From assembly GCF_964204645.1 (NCBI RefSeq), contig NC_134033.1, positions 2,663,631-2,727,630 of the forward strand: a stretch of 64,000 nucleotides of DNA. Reading direction: 5' to 3'. Below are positions 17,969 to 28,719 of the stretch, piece after piece (positions within the stretch are counted from its first letter, which is position 1; every line of letters starts with the position of its first letter). The notes beneath the pieces were generated by a model. The model ran no database searches. It worked only from the letters and a program-made list of their open reading frames with translations, and was not told the DNA's origin. The translations under genes were made by a program, and so were the position numbers. The stretch is from Tubulanus polymorphus. Lineage: Eukaryota > Nemertea > Palaeonemertea > Tubulaniformes > Tubulanidae.

Positions 17969-20270
17969 TTGATTTGTTTGATTTGAACACTTTATTTTTC
18001 AAATATAATTTACAGCATAGTGTACAAAGCATAATACAAAATACAGTAAATTAGACCTGGAGGGGCCTGTAGAAACTAAGGAATAGTTTGTATAAAACAG
18101 GTCCCTCAAAAGAGAAAAGAAAAAAAGAGAAATGCAATAAAGAAAATAATATGCTCACAGTCAACCCTTAACACACAAAATGCAATCAAAGTAAACTATG
18201 ATAACAGCTCGATTAAGATATAATCATTTAATAAGCCAGTTATTTTCTGAAATATTCCAAAAACAATAATTTTAGTTCGAATAACTGTATGATAAAATCA
18301 AGCACAAAGTTGCTTTCTATAATTTCTTAGGAACAGTTTAGAATTTCCATGTTTTTTAGATTTTCACTGATGTTATTCCAAAGTAAAGGGCCGGATACTT
18401 TTACTGAAAATTTTCTTCTTAGACTATTGAAAGAAAGTGTTTGTAAATCTTGACGTCGCCGAGTATCGTGACTGTGGATTTGAAAATTTTGGTTCCAATA
18501 ATTTTCGAATGATTTCGGTAATTCGGAGTGGACAGATCTGTAGATAAAAGTACCTAGCTGAAGTTTATTGATATCTTTGAGCTTGAGGATATTAAAAGCT
18601 TTGAATATAGGGTCAGTGTGCGCCAAATAATAGGAATTAGAAATTAGCCTGATAGCTCTTTTTTGCAATACAATTAATGGCTGAAGTTTATTTTCAAAAT
18701 TTCGTCCCCAAACTAAGTTACAATACTGGAGGTAAGGATCAATAAGCGACAAATAAAGGGTACGAAGAGAACTCACTGGCAGCTTATGTCTTACTCTATT
18801 TATTATACCAATGCTTCGAGAAACTTTTTTTTCAACTGATTTTATGTGATCGTCCCAGGTTAAATTTCTGTCAATAAAAACTCCAAGAAAATTTGTGACA
18901 TTGACTTGTTTGATCTCTATATTGTTAATTGATATTCTCAAGTTATGTTTCAATAGTTTACCGAACACCATAAATGACGTCTTCTTTACATTTAATGACA
19001 GCTTGTTTGTTTGAAACCAGGTATACAATTTTGATAATTCAATGTTTACTGTACGTACTAATCTGTCTAAATTAATGTCACTATAAAAGGCATTTGTGTC
19101 ATCGGCAAACAATATAAGTTTTAACACATTAGAAAATTTAATACAGTCGTTTACATATAATAAAAAAAGCAAGGGACCTAAAATTGAGCCTTGGGGTACT
19201 CCAGTTTTAACGGTACATAACGAGGATTTATAATTTTGAATTTGAACAAATTGTTTTCTATTCTTCAAATAGTTTTCAAACCAGTTGTTAGAGATGCCTC
19301 TTATTCCATAAAAACATAATTTTCTTAATAAGATTTCGTGATCAACGGTGTCAAAGGCTTTTGATAAATCTAAGAATACCCCAATAGTTGATTTGTTTTC
19401 TTCTAAATTTTGTGAAATTTCATCAGTTATCATTGTTAAGGCCATGGCAGTTGAATGGTTCTTTCGAAAGCCGAACTGGTTTGGTTGAATGATATGAAAC
19501 TTGTTACAATATTCGGTTAATCGATTATACACTATCTTTTCGAGAATTTTAGAAAAGCAAGGCAGTACGGATATCGGTCTGTAATTATCAAAAGAGTCAT
19601 TATTGCCAGCTTTATAGAGTGGACGTATTCGCGCTACCTTCAGTTCAGCCGGCACTATACCGGAATTTAAGCTACAGTTAAATATATGAGTTAGCGGGTA
19701 TTTTACAGAATCAATTATTTTCTTAACTACTTTTACAGAGAAACCATCAGCACCAGCGCCTTTGCTGGGTGAGAAATCATTTACAATCTGACTGATTTCA
19801 TCAGGGTGGGTCGGGAAAAAGAAAAAGTTTTCATTTACTGGATCTGTCAGATATTCACTGAAGTTGACACCTGTATCTGGTATTTGATTGGCTAGGTTGC
19901 TACCAATATTTACAAAGAAAGAATTAAATTCATTAGCGATATTTTCATAGCCGTTTACAACGATACCGTTTCTTTTGAAAGAGCAAGGTAATCTACACCG
20001 ATCATTGGAAGATTTTCCAATTAGACTGTTTAAGATATTCCATGATTTTTTCATGTCGGATTTGGCTGCAAGTAATTTAGTCTCATAATACTTTTTCTCG
20101 GCATATTTGAGTGTACGAGACAAGGTTCGTTTGTAATTCAAATAATTTTTCAAATGTGATCTATTACGCAAAGATTTTCTGTACAAGCGATTTTTGTGTT
20201 TAATACATTTCAATAATCCAGATGATAACCACGGTTTATGTAATTTATTTTCGTTTATTTTACGGGGAGT
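17969..20270 (-). mobile_element. 5'-truncated non-LTR retrotransposon (LINE, Jockey/CR1/L2-like group)
   Basis: A ~2.3-kb LINE in antisense orientation to the array, inserted between the 3' end of GPCR copy G and its tRNA-like flank (CAGTCCC on the left, AGTCAGTGGGATAAGG on the right). It carries the reverse-transcriptase half only. The ORF is open right up to the 5' junction (PRKINENKLHKPWLSSGLL on the - strand), so the endonuclease domain has been lost by 5' truncation, the usual LINE outcome. The 3' end, at the left, finishes in a short ATCAAACA-type repeat rather than a long poly(A). No clear target-site duplication could be read. Confidence 0.9.
18327..20270 (-). CDS. LINE reverse transcriptase, 5'-truncated ORF
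   Basis: A reverse-transcriptase ORF of 628+ residues, without a start codon of its own; the first in-frame TTG is at 20,213 and the frame stays open to the junction. Visible RT motifs are GADGFS (near the start of the RT fold), IRPLYKAG and NYRPISVLP, NQFGFRKNHST, FLDLSKAFDTVDH, TGVPQGSILGPLLF, and the catalytic FADDTNAF. The thumb region (TNFLGVFIDRNLTW) and C-terminal PLLWNNI follow. This order is typical of Jockey-superfamily LINEs (Jockey/CR1/L2/Rex group). No AP-endonuclease domain and no gag ORF are present. The stop after MEILNCS may be slightly premature. It is dead as an autonomous element because of the truncation, though the RT frame is intact. Confidence 0.9.
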   Translation of the reverse strand, partial: TPRKINENKLHKPWLSSGLLKCIKHKNRLYRKSLRNRSHLKNYLNYKRTLSRTLKYAEKKYYETKLLAAKSDMKKSWNILNSLIGKSSNDRCRLPCSFKRNGIVVNGYENIANEFNSFFVNIGSNLANQIPDTGVNFSEYLTDPVNENFFFFPTHPDEISQIVNDFSPSKGAGADGFSVKVVKKIIDSVKYPLTHIFNCSLNSGIVPAELKVARIRPLYKAGNNDSFDNYRPISVLPCFSKILEKIVYNRLTEYCNKFHIIQPNQFGFRKNHSTAMALTMITDEISQNLEENKSTIGVFLDLSKAFDTVDHEILLRKLCFYGIRGISNNWFENYLKNRKQFVQIQNYKSSLCTVKTGVPQGSILGPLLFLLYVNDCIKFSNVLKLILFADDTNAFYSDINLDRLVRTVNIELSKLYTWFQTNKLSLNVKKTSFMVFGKLLKHNLRISINNIEIKQVNVTNFLGVFIDRNLTWDDHIKSVEKKVSRSIGIINRVRHKLPVSSLRTLYLSLIDPYLQYCNLVWGRNFENKLQPLIVLQKRAIRLISNSYYLAHTDPIFKAFNILKLKDINKLQLGTFIYRSVHSELPKSFENYWNQNFQIHSHDTRRRQDLQTLSFNSLRRKFSVKVSGPLLWNNISENLKNMEILNCS

Positions 20271-21396
20271 TAGTCAGTGGGATAAGGCGAGATGCATTCA
20301 CTATCAGTGTTGAGCGGTATCGGGTTCGAGTCCTGCTGCCTGCAGCGTGTGCGGGCTTCGAGTCCTGCTGGCTGCTTATAGAGTGTGCGGGCAACACTTC
20401 GCGGACCTTGGTCCCGTCGGGATAGAATCTCGGGGGGGGGGGGCAGTCTTGGGAAAACCAATCCGGTGTAGAATCACAAATCCAGCTTCCCATCCTAATG
20501 TAAACGATGGTAATAATTAACCCAACAGGGTTAGTGTGGTGAAATTAAGATCCAACTGACGTAAAGCGCTGAGTTACAAGCAGGTTCTAGTCCTGCTGGC
20601 TGTGTACAGTGTACGGGGCCTTAATCCCATCCTGAAGGTAAAACCATGATAAATGAACCCAACAGGGTTAGTATGTGGTGAAACCAAGATCCAACTCTAA
20701 AGCAAGACAAACACTAATTTGAAATAAAACGTTATTAATATCACTAAAACTGTACCATTTAATCAATTCTCTTCACTTGATATTAATGTTGTTGAAGCTT
20801 TAAACAAGAAAACTAACTAACTCAGTTTATTGAAGCCTTGAACGATAAAATGCATTGCTTTATATTGTCGATAATGAATTACTGAGCGTTTTTGTTAAAA
20901 CAGGGCGGATTTGACGAAAATATGGTCAATATACCAGGTCTAAACCGCATCTGCGGTGCATATCGCATTCAGATTTCAATGGTCACATTTAGGTAGTGAA
21001 TTTATATCGACAATTCAATGTTGTCCTAATTGCGATCGAAATTCATTTTAAAGAAGACATAAAAATTCATCAGATAGAAAATAATATTCGGGCCACATTC
21101 AACAAGATACGACGCTCGATAATCACTAATCATTTTTTTTTAACATTTTTACACTATTCGTTTTAACGCCACGTTACAACCAACCTTTCGGGGAGACCAA
21201 CTCAAAAAATCAAACGAAATCATCGACCAATCAAATAAATTATAGGGTCAATCCGTATTTTAATATATAGAAAGAATTAGCCTTTCGTTTTTACTGCGAA
21301 TCAGCAAATATGGTTTCAACAAAAAAAAACAGGTTAAACCCGAAAAGACCACGTTACAACGAACAACTGATCTTTCTTAAAATTTTTAAGTAGTGA
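20271..21396 (+). repeat. Type-1 3' flank of copy G, displaced by the LINE
   Basis: No gene is seen. The SINE-like tRNA block resumes immediately after the LINE (AGTCAGTGGGATAAGG, B box GGGTTCGAGTCCTG at ~20,320, poly-G ~20,430-20,441). The duplicated AACCCAACAGGGTTAG segments and AT-rich spacer follow, nearly identical to 1,958-3,080. It ends at the same AAGTAGTGA breakpoint seen before copy B. Confidence 0.75.
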
Positions 21397-21928
21397 CCAC
21401 GAGTTCTACTGTAGTCATTACAGTAATATTGACAACACTGTCATGGTTCAAACATACAGATCTGTTGCGGTATTTATTCGGGTTATAGTCCCGGCTTTGA
21501 TTGTAGTAACAACATCAGTGGCAACTGCTAGAATTCGCCGGGGAGGTAAAACACGTATTGGCGCCTCAGTCGGCAACAGTCGTCATAAAACTGAAACCAG
21601 TAAAACACTCCTACTAATACTTCTTGTTTATCTGGTACTAGTTCTACCATACGCTATATGTGACTGTACGGACAAGTTGGCCAGTTTGGTGTCCTCGTTA
21701 GTGCAGAGAATTAATGGCTTCAAAATCACTTTTAGAACAATCCCCATCATTTTCTTCTTTGTTAGGATGCTGTGGAATATATTAGCCCGGATATTAACGC
21801 TTCCTCGACAGTGCGTTTTCTGCGTGAATTTCTTTATATACGTAACAACACTGAGAGTTTTCCGACACAAACTTGTCGGTGTTTTCCGCTGTAACTGTCG
21901 CCGAACGGTTCCGAGTCAGTCCCAGTAG
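21397..21928 (+). pseudogene. GPCR copy H, 5'-truncated remnant identical in structure to copy B
   Basis: The spacer is joined at AAGTAGTGA to CCACGAGTTCTACTG inside ECL2, exactly as at 1,425/1,426. The frame then runs through TM5-TM7 to SQSQ-stop, with the first ATG at 21,443 (MVQTYRSV). It differs from copy B at only a few positions (for example IRVIVPAL for IRDIVPAL, and QRINGF for QKINGF). TM1-TM4 are absent, so it is not a functional receptor. The shared breakpoint shows copies B and H descend from one truncated unit by segmental duplication. Confidence 0.87.
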
Positions 21929-23440
21929 TCAGTGGGATAAGGCGAGATGCATTCACTATCAGTGTTGAGCGGTATCGGGTTCGATTTCTGCTGCCTGCAT
22001 ATAGTGTGTGCGGGCTTCGAGTCCTGCTGGCTGCTTATAGAGTGTGCGGGCAACACTTTGCAGACCTTGGTCCCGTCGGGATAGAATCCCGCGGGGTTAG
22101 CCTTGGGAAAACCAGTTCAGCGCTAAGTTACAAGCTGGTTCTGCTGAGTCCTGCTGGCTGTGTACAGTGTACGGGGCCTTAATCCCATCCTGAAGGTGAA
22201 ACCATGATAAATGGATAACCCAACAGGGTTAGTATGTGGTGAAACCAAGATCCAACTCTAAAGCAAGATAAACTCTCATTACAAATAAACGATATTAATA
22301 TCGCTAAAACTGTACCATTTAATCAATTCTCTTCACTTGATAATAATGTTGTTGAAGCTTTAAACAAGAAAACTAACTAACTCAGTTTATTGAAGCCTTG
22401 AACGATAAAATGCATTGTTTTATATTGTCGAAAATGAATAACTGAACGTTTGTGTTAAAACAGGGGGATTAAACGAATATGATACCAGGACTCAACCGCA
22501 TCGGCGGTGCATTTCGTATTCAGATTTCACTGATCACATTTAGGTAGTAAATTTATATCGAATATTCAATTCAATGTTGTCCTAATTGCGATCGAAATTC
22601 ATCTTAAAGAGAACATAAAAATTCATCAGAAAGACAATAAGATTCGGGCCATATTAAAAAAGATACGACACTCGATATTCACTAATCTTTTTTATACATT
22701 TTTACACTATTCGTTTTAACGCCACGTTAAAACCACCAACCTTTCGAGGAGACCAACTCAAACAAAAACAAACAAACGAAATCGACCAATCAAATAAGTT
22801 ATAGGGTCAATCCGTATTTTCAGATAAAGAAAATTCTAACCTATCGTTTTTTACTGCGAATTAAGAAAATATCGTTTCAATAAAAAAAACCAGGTTAAAC
22901 CCGAAAAGACCACGTTACAACGAACAACTGATCTTTCTTAAGATCTTAAAGCAGTGATTGACCCTGGAGTTCATTTAATAGGTAGATTTCACTTGATTTG
23001 TTTCGATTTGATCAGTGTCCCTTACAGACCCATCCACGACACCTGCCAGGAACGAAACAGGGGGTTCGAATTAGAAATCAGCAAAGCAATCGAAGTACAG
23101 ATATAGTTGGCGATATATATCCGATCGGTTGTCCAATTTACAGATTTTCTTTGTTTAAATCGAAGTACGTAATTGGAACTGGTTTAAACATGGCTCAAAA
23201 CGACAAAAATGTGGCGTTATGGCGGCTAGAAACTTTAAAACGGTTACTAAATCTTACATTCAACGAGCGCTCTTTCAGTTACTTTTTACTTACTTGGCCA
23301 TATCTCTGTAAACTAGCCGCCAATAGATTTGTTGCGAAGTTAGACATTTTTCGCGAAATGGATCCTCGGACACATTGGTGGTTCAAAGAGTTTTCGATTG
23401 CGGGAACAAAAACTAGGGTTTCGTTCTGGACGTATTGGCC
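21929..23440 (+). repeat. Array spacer after copy H: 3' flank plus an upstream block with no gene
   Basis: Type-1 flank (poly-G replaced by CCCGCGGGGTTAGC near 22,090) is followed by a normal upstream block (from ~22,960, ATGGCGGCTAG motif at ~23,219). The block breaks off at GGGTTTCG/TTCTGGACGTATTGGCC (about 23,420-23,440) where a LINE remnant begins. The 13-bp ACGTATTGGCC stub matches the end of the ~660-bp element seen at 39,083, so an element once sat here. Confidence 0.65.
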
Positions 23441-23881
23441 CGAATACGAATACGAATACGAATACGAATATTCATTACACTCCAACCATTCCCATGGTAA
23501 ATGGAGGAAAAAACAGTATTTACAATTATTTACAAAAACAGTAGATAAAAGCACTTTGAAACATAACAAACGTTATTTACAACACACTATTTACACACAC
23601 TACCGGAGGGATCTATATACAACCAGACCTAATTTGATAAATTTAGCAAGTTTAAAAGTTGGATTTTTTAAAACATCAAGATTCCGAAAGGTATTTGAAT
23701 TTAGGTAGCTTTCACGGAATACGGTAAGTAATTTACAGTCAAAAATGAAATGTAGTTCGTCGCCTAAAACGTTACAGGTGGGACATAATCTATCGGGTCT
23801 CGGTAGATGGAGATTTGACAATTTATTTACAGGTATGAGATAAGACCCAATCCTGAACTGGAATAAACTGGTCACTAAGTC
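23441..23881 (-). mobile_element. LINE 3'-end remnant with hexamer tail and CCHC motif
   Basis: A ~440-bp antisense fragment. On the - strand it encodes residues ending in CPTCNVLGDELHFIFDC, a CX2CX7HX4C zinc-knuckle-like motif typical of the C-terminus of some LINE polymerases, then about 35 more residues to a stop at ~23,600. The 3' end is a run of about five TATTCG hexamers (CGAATA on the + strand, 23,441-23,470), the short tandem tail used by poly(A)-less LINEs. The RT domain is absent. It belongs to a different family from the 17,969 LINE, which lacks this motif. Array spacer (GGGTCAATCCGTATTTTC) resumes directly after it. Confidence 0.8.
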
Positions 23882-24935
23882 GGGTCAATCCGTATTTTCA
23901 GATAAAGTAAAATCTAACCTTTCGTTTTCTACTGCGAATTAAGATCAAGAAAATATGGTTTCAACGAAAAACCAGGTAAAACCCGAAAAGACCACGTTAC
24001 AACGAAAAACTGATCTTTCTTAAACTCTTAAAGCAGTCATTGACCCTGAAGTTCATTTAATAGGTAGATTTCACTTGATTTGTTTCGATTTGATCAGTGT
24101 CCCTTACAGACCAAACCACCACACCTGTCGGGATCGAAACAGGGGGTTCGAATTAGAAATCAGCAATCGAAGTACAGATATAGTTGGCGATATATATCCG
24201 CTCGGTTGTCCAATTTACAGATTTTCATTGTTTAAATCGAAGTACGTAATTGGAACTGGTTTAAACATGGCTTAAAACGAGAAAAATGTGGCGTTATGGC
24301 GGCTAGAAACTTTAAAACGGTTACTGAATCTTACATTCAACGAGCACTCTTTCAGTTACTTGTTACTTTCTTGGCCTTATCTCTGTAAACTAGCTGCCAA
24401 TAGATTTGTTGCGAAGTTAGACATTTTTCGCGAAATGGATCCTCGGACACTGGTGGTTCAAAGAGTTTTCGATTGCGACAACGAGAAACTAGGGTTTCGA
24501 TTTTGAAAATCGATCGGAAACCGAAGCACGGATAGCTGGATGTTTTAGCATTGGTTCTGGATATTCAAAGTTATGCCGCGGCTTTAGTAGTGAATATATA
24601 TAGTTTGAGTTCATCTCATATTGTTGGATCAAACCACGAAATAGAACATGTTACATGTATATACATATTTCTGCGCGTGATTTCAAAAATAATACACGAC
24701 GAGAAATATGTTCACAGTTCGTCTGTAATTTGCATGTTGCTGCATAAAGCCGACAGATTCGAAGCGCGTTCAACAACCATGTACAGAAAAAACAGGGAGT
24801 GTCAATCTGAAGAGCTTACCAGAGGAGAGAGGCAGGCGAGATATCGTAAACTCGATGTTACATAGAACTGAATCAGTTTGTGCGAAGGGGGAAAACTTCA
24901 AGTTATTTCTCAAACGCTGGTGAGATTAATTTACG
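23882..24935 (+). repeat. Upstream block of copy I
   Basis: A second, complete upstream block directly following the LINE remnant. It has the ATGGCGGCTAG motif (~24,296; the preceding small frame is broken by TAA at ATGGCTTAA), the octamer at 24,728-24,735, and an upstream ORF at 24,779-24,865 (28 codons, beginning MYRKNRE). A short leader without the long GA tract follows. Confidence 0.7.
24728..24735 (+). promoter_or_regulatory. Octamer motif upstream of copy I
   Basis: ATTTGCAT lies ~200 bp before the copy-I ATG, in the conserved promoter block. Confidence 0.5.
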
Positions 24936-26147
24936 ATGAGTAATCTAACCCTAACACCGCTACCCCCACCACGTCCGCTTCCGCCGCCACAGTTTATCCG
25001 GGCGTTTGCGCAATTTCTCCGTGATTACGATGTTTATAGACGCATGGATTTCGCTATCGTATTGTTCCTGTATCCGCTGGGAAGCGTGTTCAACTTTCTG
25101 ACAATCATTTTACTGATACAGTGTCGCAGATTTCAGTCGGTTCGTTACACGTTCCCCTATCTCATAACTATAGCGTTTACGGATCAACTTATCGTGTTGT
25201 TTGGTTTAAGACCATTCCCTCACACCATTATGATAATTGTTATCTTCGAATTAGGAAACTATCCGGAATGTAAGAGTCGGATGGTGTTTGAAAGTAAAGA
25301 GGCAAGTGCATTATGTCCATTGATTTACTATTACTGGTATTATTTCTATAGTGTAATAGAACGGAATATTCCGATATGTTTCATCGAGAATTTGTTCAAA
25401 AATCAAGCGATCACTGTGTCTAATTATATCATTGTTGTGATTTCTATCGAGAGATTTCTCTCCGTTCGTTTTCCTTTTTTTCACATGCAACATTTTACCG
25501 TTACTCGACGTAGATTCGCCGTAATAATTGTAGTCGTGTTTGCTACTATTTTAAACATGGATTTACCGATATTCTATGATCGAATAGTGTTTTTAAGTGG
25601 TATCCAACAGTTCTTTTGTAGTACCCGTTATCAGGACAACAATGTCATTGTTAAAACATACAGATCTGTTGCGGTATTTATTCGTGATATAGTCCCGGCT
25701 TTCATTGTATTAACAACATCAGTGGCAACTGCTAGAATTCGCCGGGGAGGTAAAACACGTATTGGCGCTTCAGTCGGCAACAGTCGTCATAAAACTGAAA
25801 CCAGTAAAACACTTCTACTAATAGTTCTTGTTTATCTGGTACTAGTAATGCCATACGCTATATGCGACTGTACGAACAAGTTAAGTAATTTGGTGTTCTC
25901 GTTAGTGTATAGAATTAATGGCTTCAGAATCACTACACAACAAACCCCCACCATTCACTTTTATACAGTAATGCTTTGGCCATTCTTTACGCAGATATTA
26001 ACGCTTCCTCGACAGTGCGTTTTCTGCGTGAATTTCTTTATATACGTAACAACGCTGAGAGTTTTCCGACACAAACTTGTCGGTTTTTTCCGCTGTAACT
26101 GTCGCCGAACTATTCCCAGTCAGTCCCGCGGTAGCTCAGTGGGATAA
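24936..26147 (+). CDS. Class-A GPCR, array copy I (MVFESKEA subfamily)
   Basis: A 403-aa intronless receptor starting MSNLTLTPLPPPRP (sequon N3-L-T). It is the intact sister of pseudogene F. TM1 GSVFN, TM2 AFTDQ, Cys before TM3, IERFLSVRF, TM5 IVPAFIVLTTSV, TM6 VMPYAICDC and TM7 CVNFFIYV are present. It differs from the C/E/L group in the extracellular parts: ECL1 reads FELGNYPECKSRMVFESKEASALCP, ECL2 reads FYDRIVFLSGIQQFFC, and ECL3 reads NGFRITTQQTPTIHF, with TM7 entry MLWPFFTQILTLP. The tail reads through the tRNA-like GCGGTAGCTCAGTGGGATAA as SRGSSVG-stop. It has a type-2 3' flank. Confidence 0.92.
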   Translation: MSNLTLTPLPPPRPLPPPQFIRAFAQFLRDYDVYRRMDFAIVLFLYPLGSVFNFLTIILLIQCRRFQSVRYTFPYLITIAFTDQLIVLFGLRPFPHTIMIIVIFELGNYPECKSRMVFESKEASALCPLIYYYWYYFYSVIERNIPICFIENLFKNQAITVSNYIIVVISIERFLSVRFPFFHMQHFTVTRRRFAVIIVVVFATILNMDLPIFYDRIVFLSGIQQFFCSTRYQDNNVIVKTYRSVAVFIRDIVPAFIVLTTSVATARIRRGGKTRIGASVGNSRHKTETSKTLLLIVLVYLVLVMPYAICDCTNKLSNLVFSLVYRINGFRITTQQTPTIHFYTVMLWPFFTQILTLPRQCVFCVNFFIYVTTLRVFRHKLVGFFRCNCRRTIPSQSRGSSVG

Positions 26148-27225
26148 GGCGACGATTCCCTTAAAAAGTCCTAAGCTTTGTTCGTATATGGACGATTCCA
26201 CACTCTGTAGGGAGGTCGAAACATTGTCTCTGTTTCATTACAAGTTAGAAGAAAGATTTCCATTTAAAAAGCGGGCGTTAAACAAAAAAATGCAGTGAAA
26301 ACAACATTTGCCGGTCAAAAATGGTTGCGCTTTAAAACAAACAGAAATCCTACTTACCAAACAATGATTATTGCCAACGACCTTCAGACTCCCGCGCGCA
26401 CTTCCTTGTATGGTTTCCGGATTCAGTTGATGAGATAATCCCGAGTCTAATGTCCTCAAGTTATGGATAGAAAACGCGAGCGAACTTTAAACATGTATAT
26501 TCCGATATGTTAAATCGCTTGTCGTGTGGACTGAACACCGCGAGAACAACATTGCATAACACCGCGTCAGAATAACTATATTCGAAGTTGAGAACACTGA
26601 AATTGTACGCGTGATTTTAAGGAGTTGTTAGTTTTTTCAATCGCTCTCATGTTGAATAGTTGCAAATTTGTGAAATGAATTTCATATCCCTGAAAACTAG
26701 AGATTAACGCGGTTTTGCATGTGACCAGTTTGAAAATAGTTTTTTAAATCGATCTCGGGACCGACGAAATAAATATGAAGAAAATCGTGACACAAATATT
26801 TTCTTAAAAGAAACGGCCCAAAAAACAGGGTCCAGTTCGACAGTCATGAGTTAGAGTTAACTCTGAGTTACATAAAGTCAGTTCATTTTCAATGAGTTAA
26901 CTCTGAGCCAGGTACTGGATCAAGGACAAAAGTACCCTAACAAAAAGGCGGCTAGCAACTTGATTGAAAATGGTTACAAAAACTTATATCCAATGCGCGC
27001 TCATTCAAATACTTACTTGGCCATCTCTATCTAAACTGTCCGTACATTTGTTGCGAGCTTCCAGTTTATCGCAAAACGTCATAAACGTTCTAGGAAGGAC
27101 AGTGTTCTGTGTCGTGGTTCGTGTAGTTGAATGCAGCGGTGAAAGATATATGAGGGACTGGTACAAAGTGACCGGTCACCTGTTTATTGTAATGCGACAA
27201 ACACGACCGAGCATCTGGCGAAACC
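26148..27225 (+). repeat. Type-2 3' flank of copy I
   Basis: No gene is seen. The tRNA-like start is followed by the shared type-2 repeat, a MITE-like GAGTTAACTCTGAGTTA segment (~26,851-26,925), and a damaged ATGGCGGC motif (AAAAAGGCGGCTAG at ~26,943). The block is interrupted at GCATCTGGCGAAACC by the ~660-bp element. Confidence 0.65.
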
Positions 27226-27893
27226 AAGCCACTAAATATTTGGATGGATATATGAAAGCTGTGGGTACTGGAGTGTGTAATGGGTAGTGTAGTGTGATCT
27301 GTGTGCATTTTGGTGGCCAGCACACAGATCACATTGTTCATTGGGGTTAAGTCCAGGACTCGCGAGATTTTCAACAACATGGAAGTAACGTGTAATAAAT
27401 GATGACTTGAATTGCATGACTACCTATCACCCCTCATTATTGTTGGAAAACTAAACGTTCCGCACTGACTAAAAATTAGTAATAATAATCAATAACATTT
27501 TAGAAATGGCCAGAATTTTAACTTAGGTTCTATCTCATTTTTATTTTACAATTGCGATTGGTATAATTTTTTTTTTAAACGGCCGTTAAGGCTTCATGTT
27601 TCGTCTGCAATTCACTGCAAATAGTTACTCAACTACGCACATTTCAGTGTTTTTGGCAGCTGTACACTCAATCGGCACCGTTCGTGACTAGCTTCACTGC
27701 GGAATTATCATTAATTAACATCGCCATATCACATCATCAACTTATATTGTGCCTTAAAAACCTAACAACCGAAATAATTGAAATACACACACGATTTCTA
27801 TCATTGAAAATTGCGAGAATGGCCGTGTTTGTGTTCTGCTGCTTCGCCTTAATCCCGAGGGTGGCGCCACCGCGCGGAGTGGGGCCGAAACGT
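27226..27893 (+). mobile_element. Unclassified ~660-bp repeated element, copy 1
   Basis: It begins near CACTAAATATTTGGATGG and ends CGCGCGGAGTGGGGCCGAAACGT, directly followed by CCAG of the host repeat. Two further copies lie at 37,104-37,769 (+) and 39,083-39,743 (-). Near the right end is a GC-rich hairpin (in copy 2, CCGCGCGG...CCGCGCGG). A short frame on the - strand (NPNEQCDLCAGH) is shared with copy 2 but shifts in length, so coding is doubtful. No terminal inverted repeats, poly(A) tail or recognised domain. The class is unknown. Confidence 0.75.
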
Positions 27894-28719
27894 CCAGTGT
27901 GGCGAAAACGCGGCCGATTTTAAAAATCGCGAAAACATCTCTAAAAATTGTCAAGTCAGGTTATCGAATCAAATAAACAAAGTTCTACAAGATTATTCTC
28001 AATATTTCTGGTATATTGATTATAAATCAATTTTCAACCACATGTGACCGTTATAACAACAGTTGGGGTAACATCAATCACGACAGATCATCCAGATGTG
28101 ACACGATGCCCCGAAGCAAACTTGACGACAAGCCTCCATAGGGGTTAGAGCACTGGTCTTGTAAACCAGGGGTCGAGAGTTCAAATCTCTCTGGGGGCAT
28201 AGCTGCAAACATTTTTGCAAAATCGATCCTCGGAAAGAGCGATCGGAAATCGAAGCCCGTATAGTTGGATGGATTGGTTCTGCATACTCAGAATTTTGCA
28301 CCAGCTTTAGTGGTGAATATATATCTACAACAACATCGTTCAGTTCCTCTCATTTCGCATCAAACCACGAAATACATGCATATTCATATATATATTACAT
28401 GTATATACATATTTCTGCGCGTGATTTCAAAAATAAAACACGACGAGAAATATGTTCACAGTTCGTCTGTAATGTGCATGTTGCTGCATAAAGCCGACAG
28501 ATTCGAAGCGCGTTCAACTATACCACGTATGGAAAAAACAGGGAGTGTCAATCTGAAGAGCATACCGTTAGTCCGACGTAAGAGAGATAGAGAGGGAGGA
28601 GAGAGATACGGAGAGGGAGGAGAGATATCGTAAACTCGATGCTACATAGAACTGAATCAGTTGATGCGATGGAGGAAAACTTCAAGTTATTTCTCAAACG
28701 CTCGTGAGATTTATATACG
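27894..28719 (+). repeat. Type-2 flank resumed, tRNA-Thr relic, promoter of copy J
   Basis: The host type-2 repeat resumes at CCAGTGTGGCGAAAACGCGGCC, followed by a tRNA-Thr relic (28,132-28,199). The upstream region of copy J follows, with the octamer position mutated to ATGTGCAT (28,472-28,479) and a GA-rich leader. Confidence 0.7.
28132..28199 (+). pseudogene. tRNA-Thr copy with 5-nt deletion in the D arm
   Basis: Identical to the intact tRNA-Thr except that GCTCA is missing (GCCTCCATA-GGGGTTAGAG), which destroys the A box and D stem. The anticodon arm (TGT), T arm and acceptor 3' strand are intact. The A-box loss should abolish normal Pol III transcription. Confidence 0.88.

Noticed and set aside
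27226-27893. Helitron interpretation of the ~660-bp element because of its subterminal hairpin
   Set aside because: There is no 5' TC or 3' CTRR end and no insertion between A and T; the hairpin alone is not enough.
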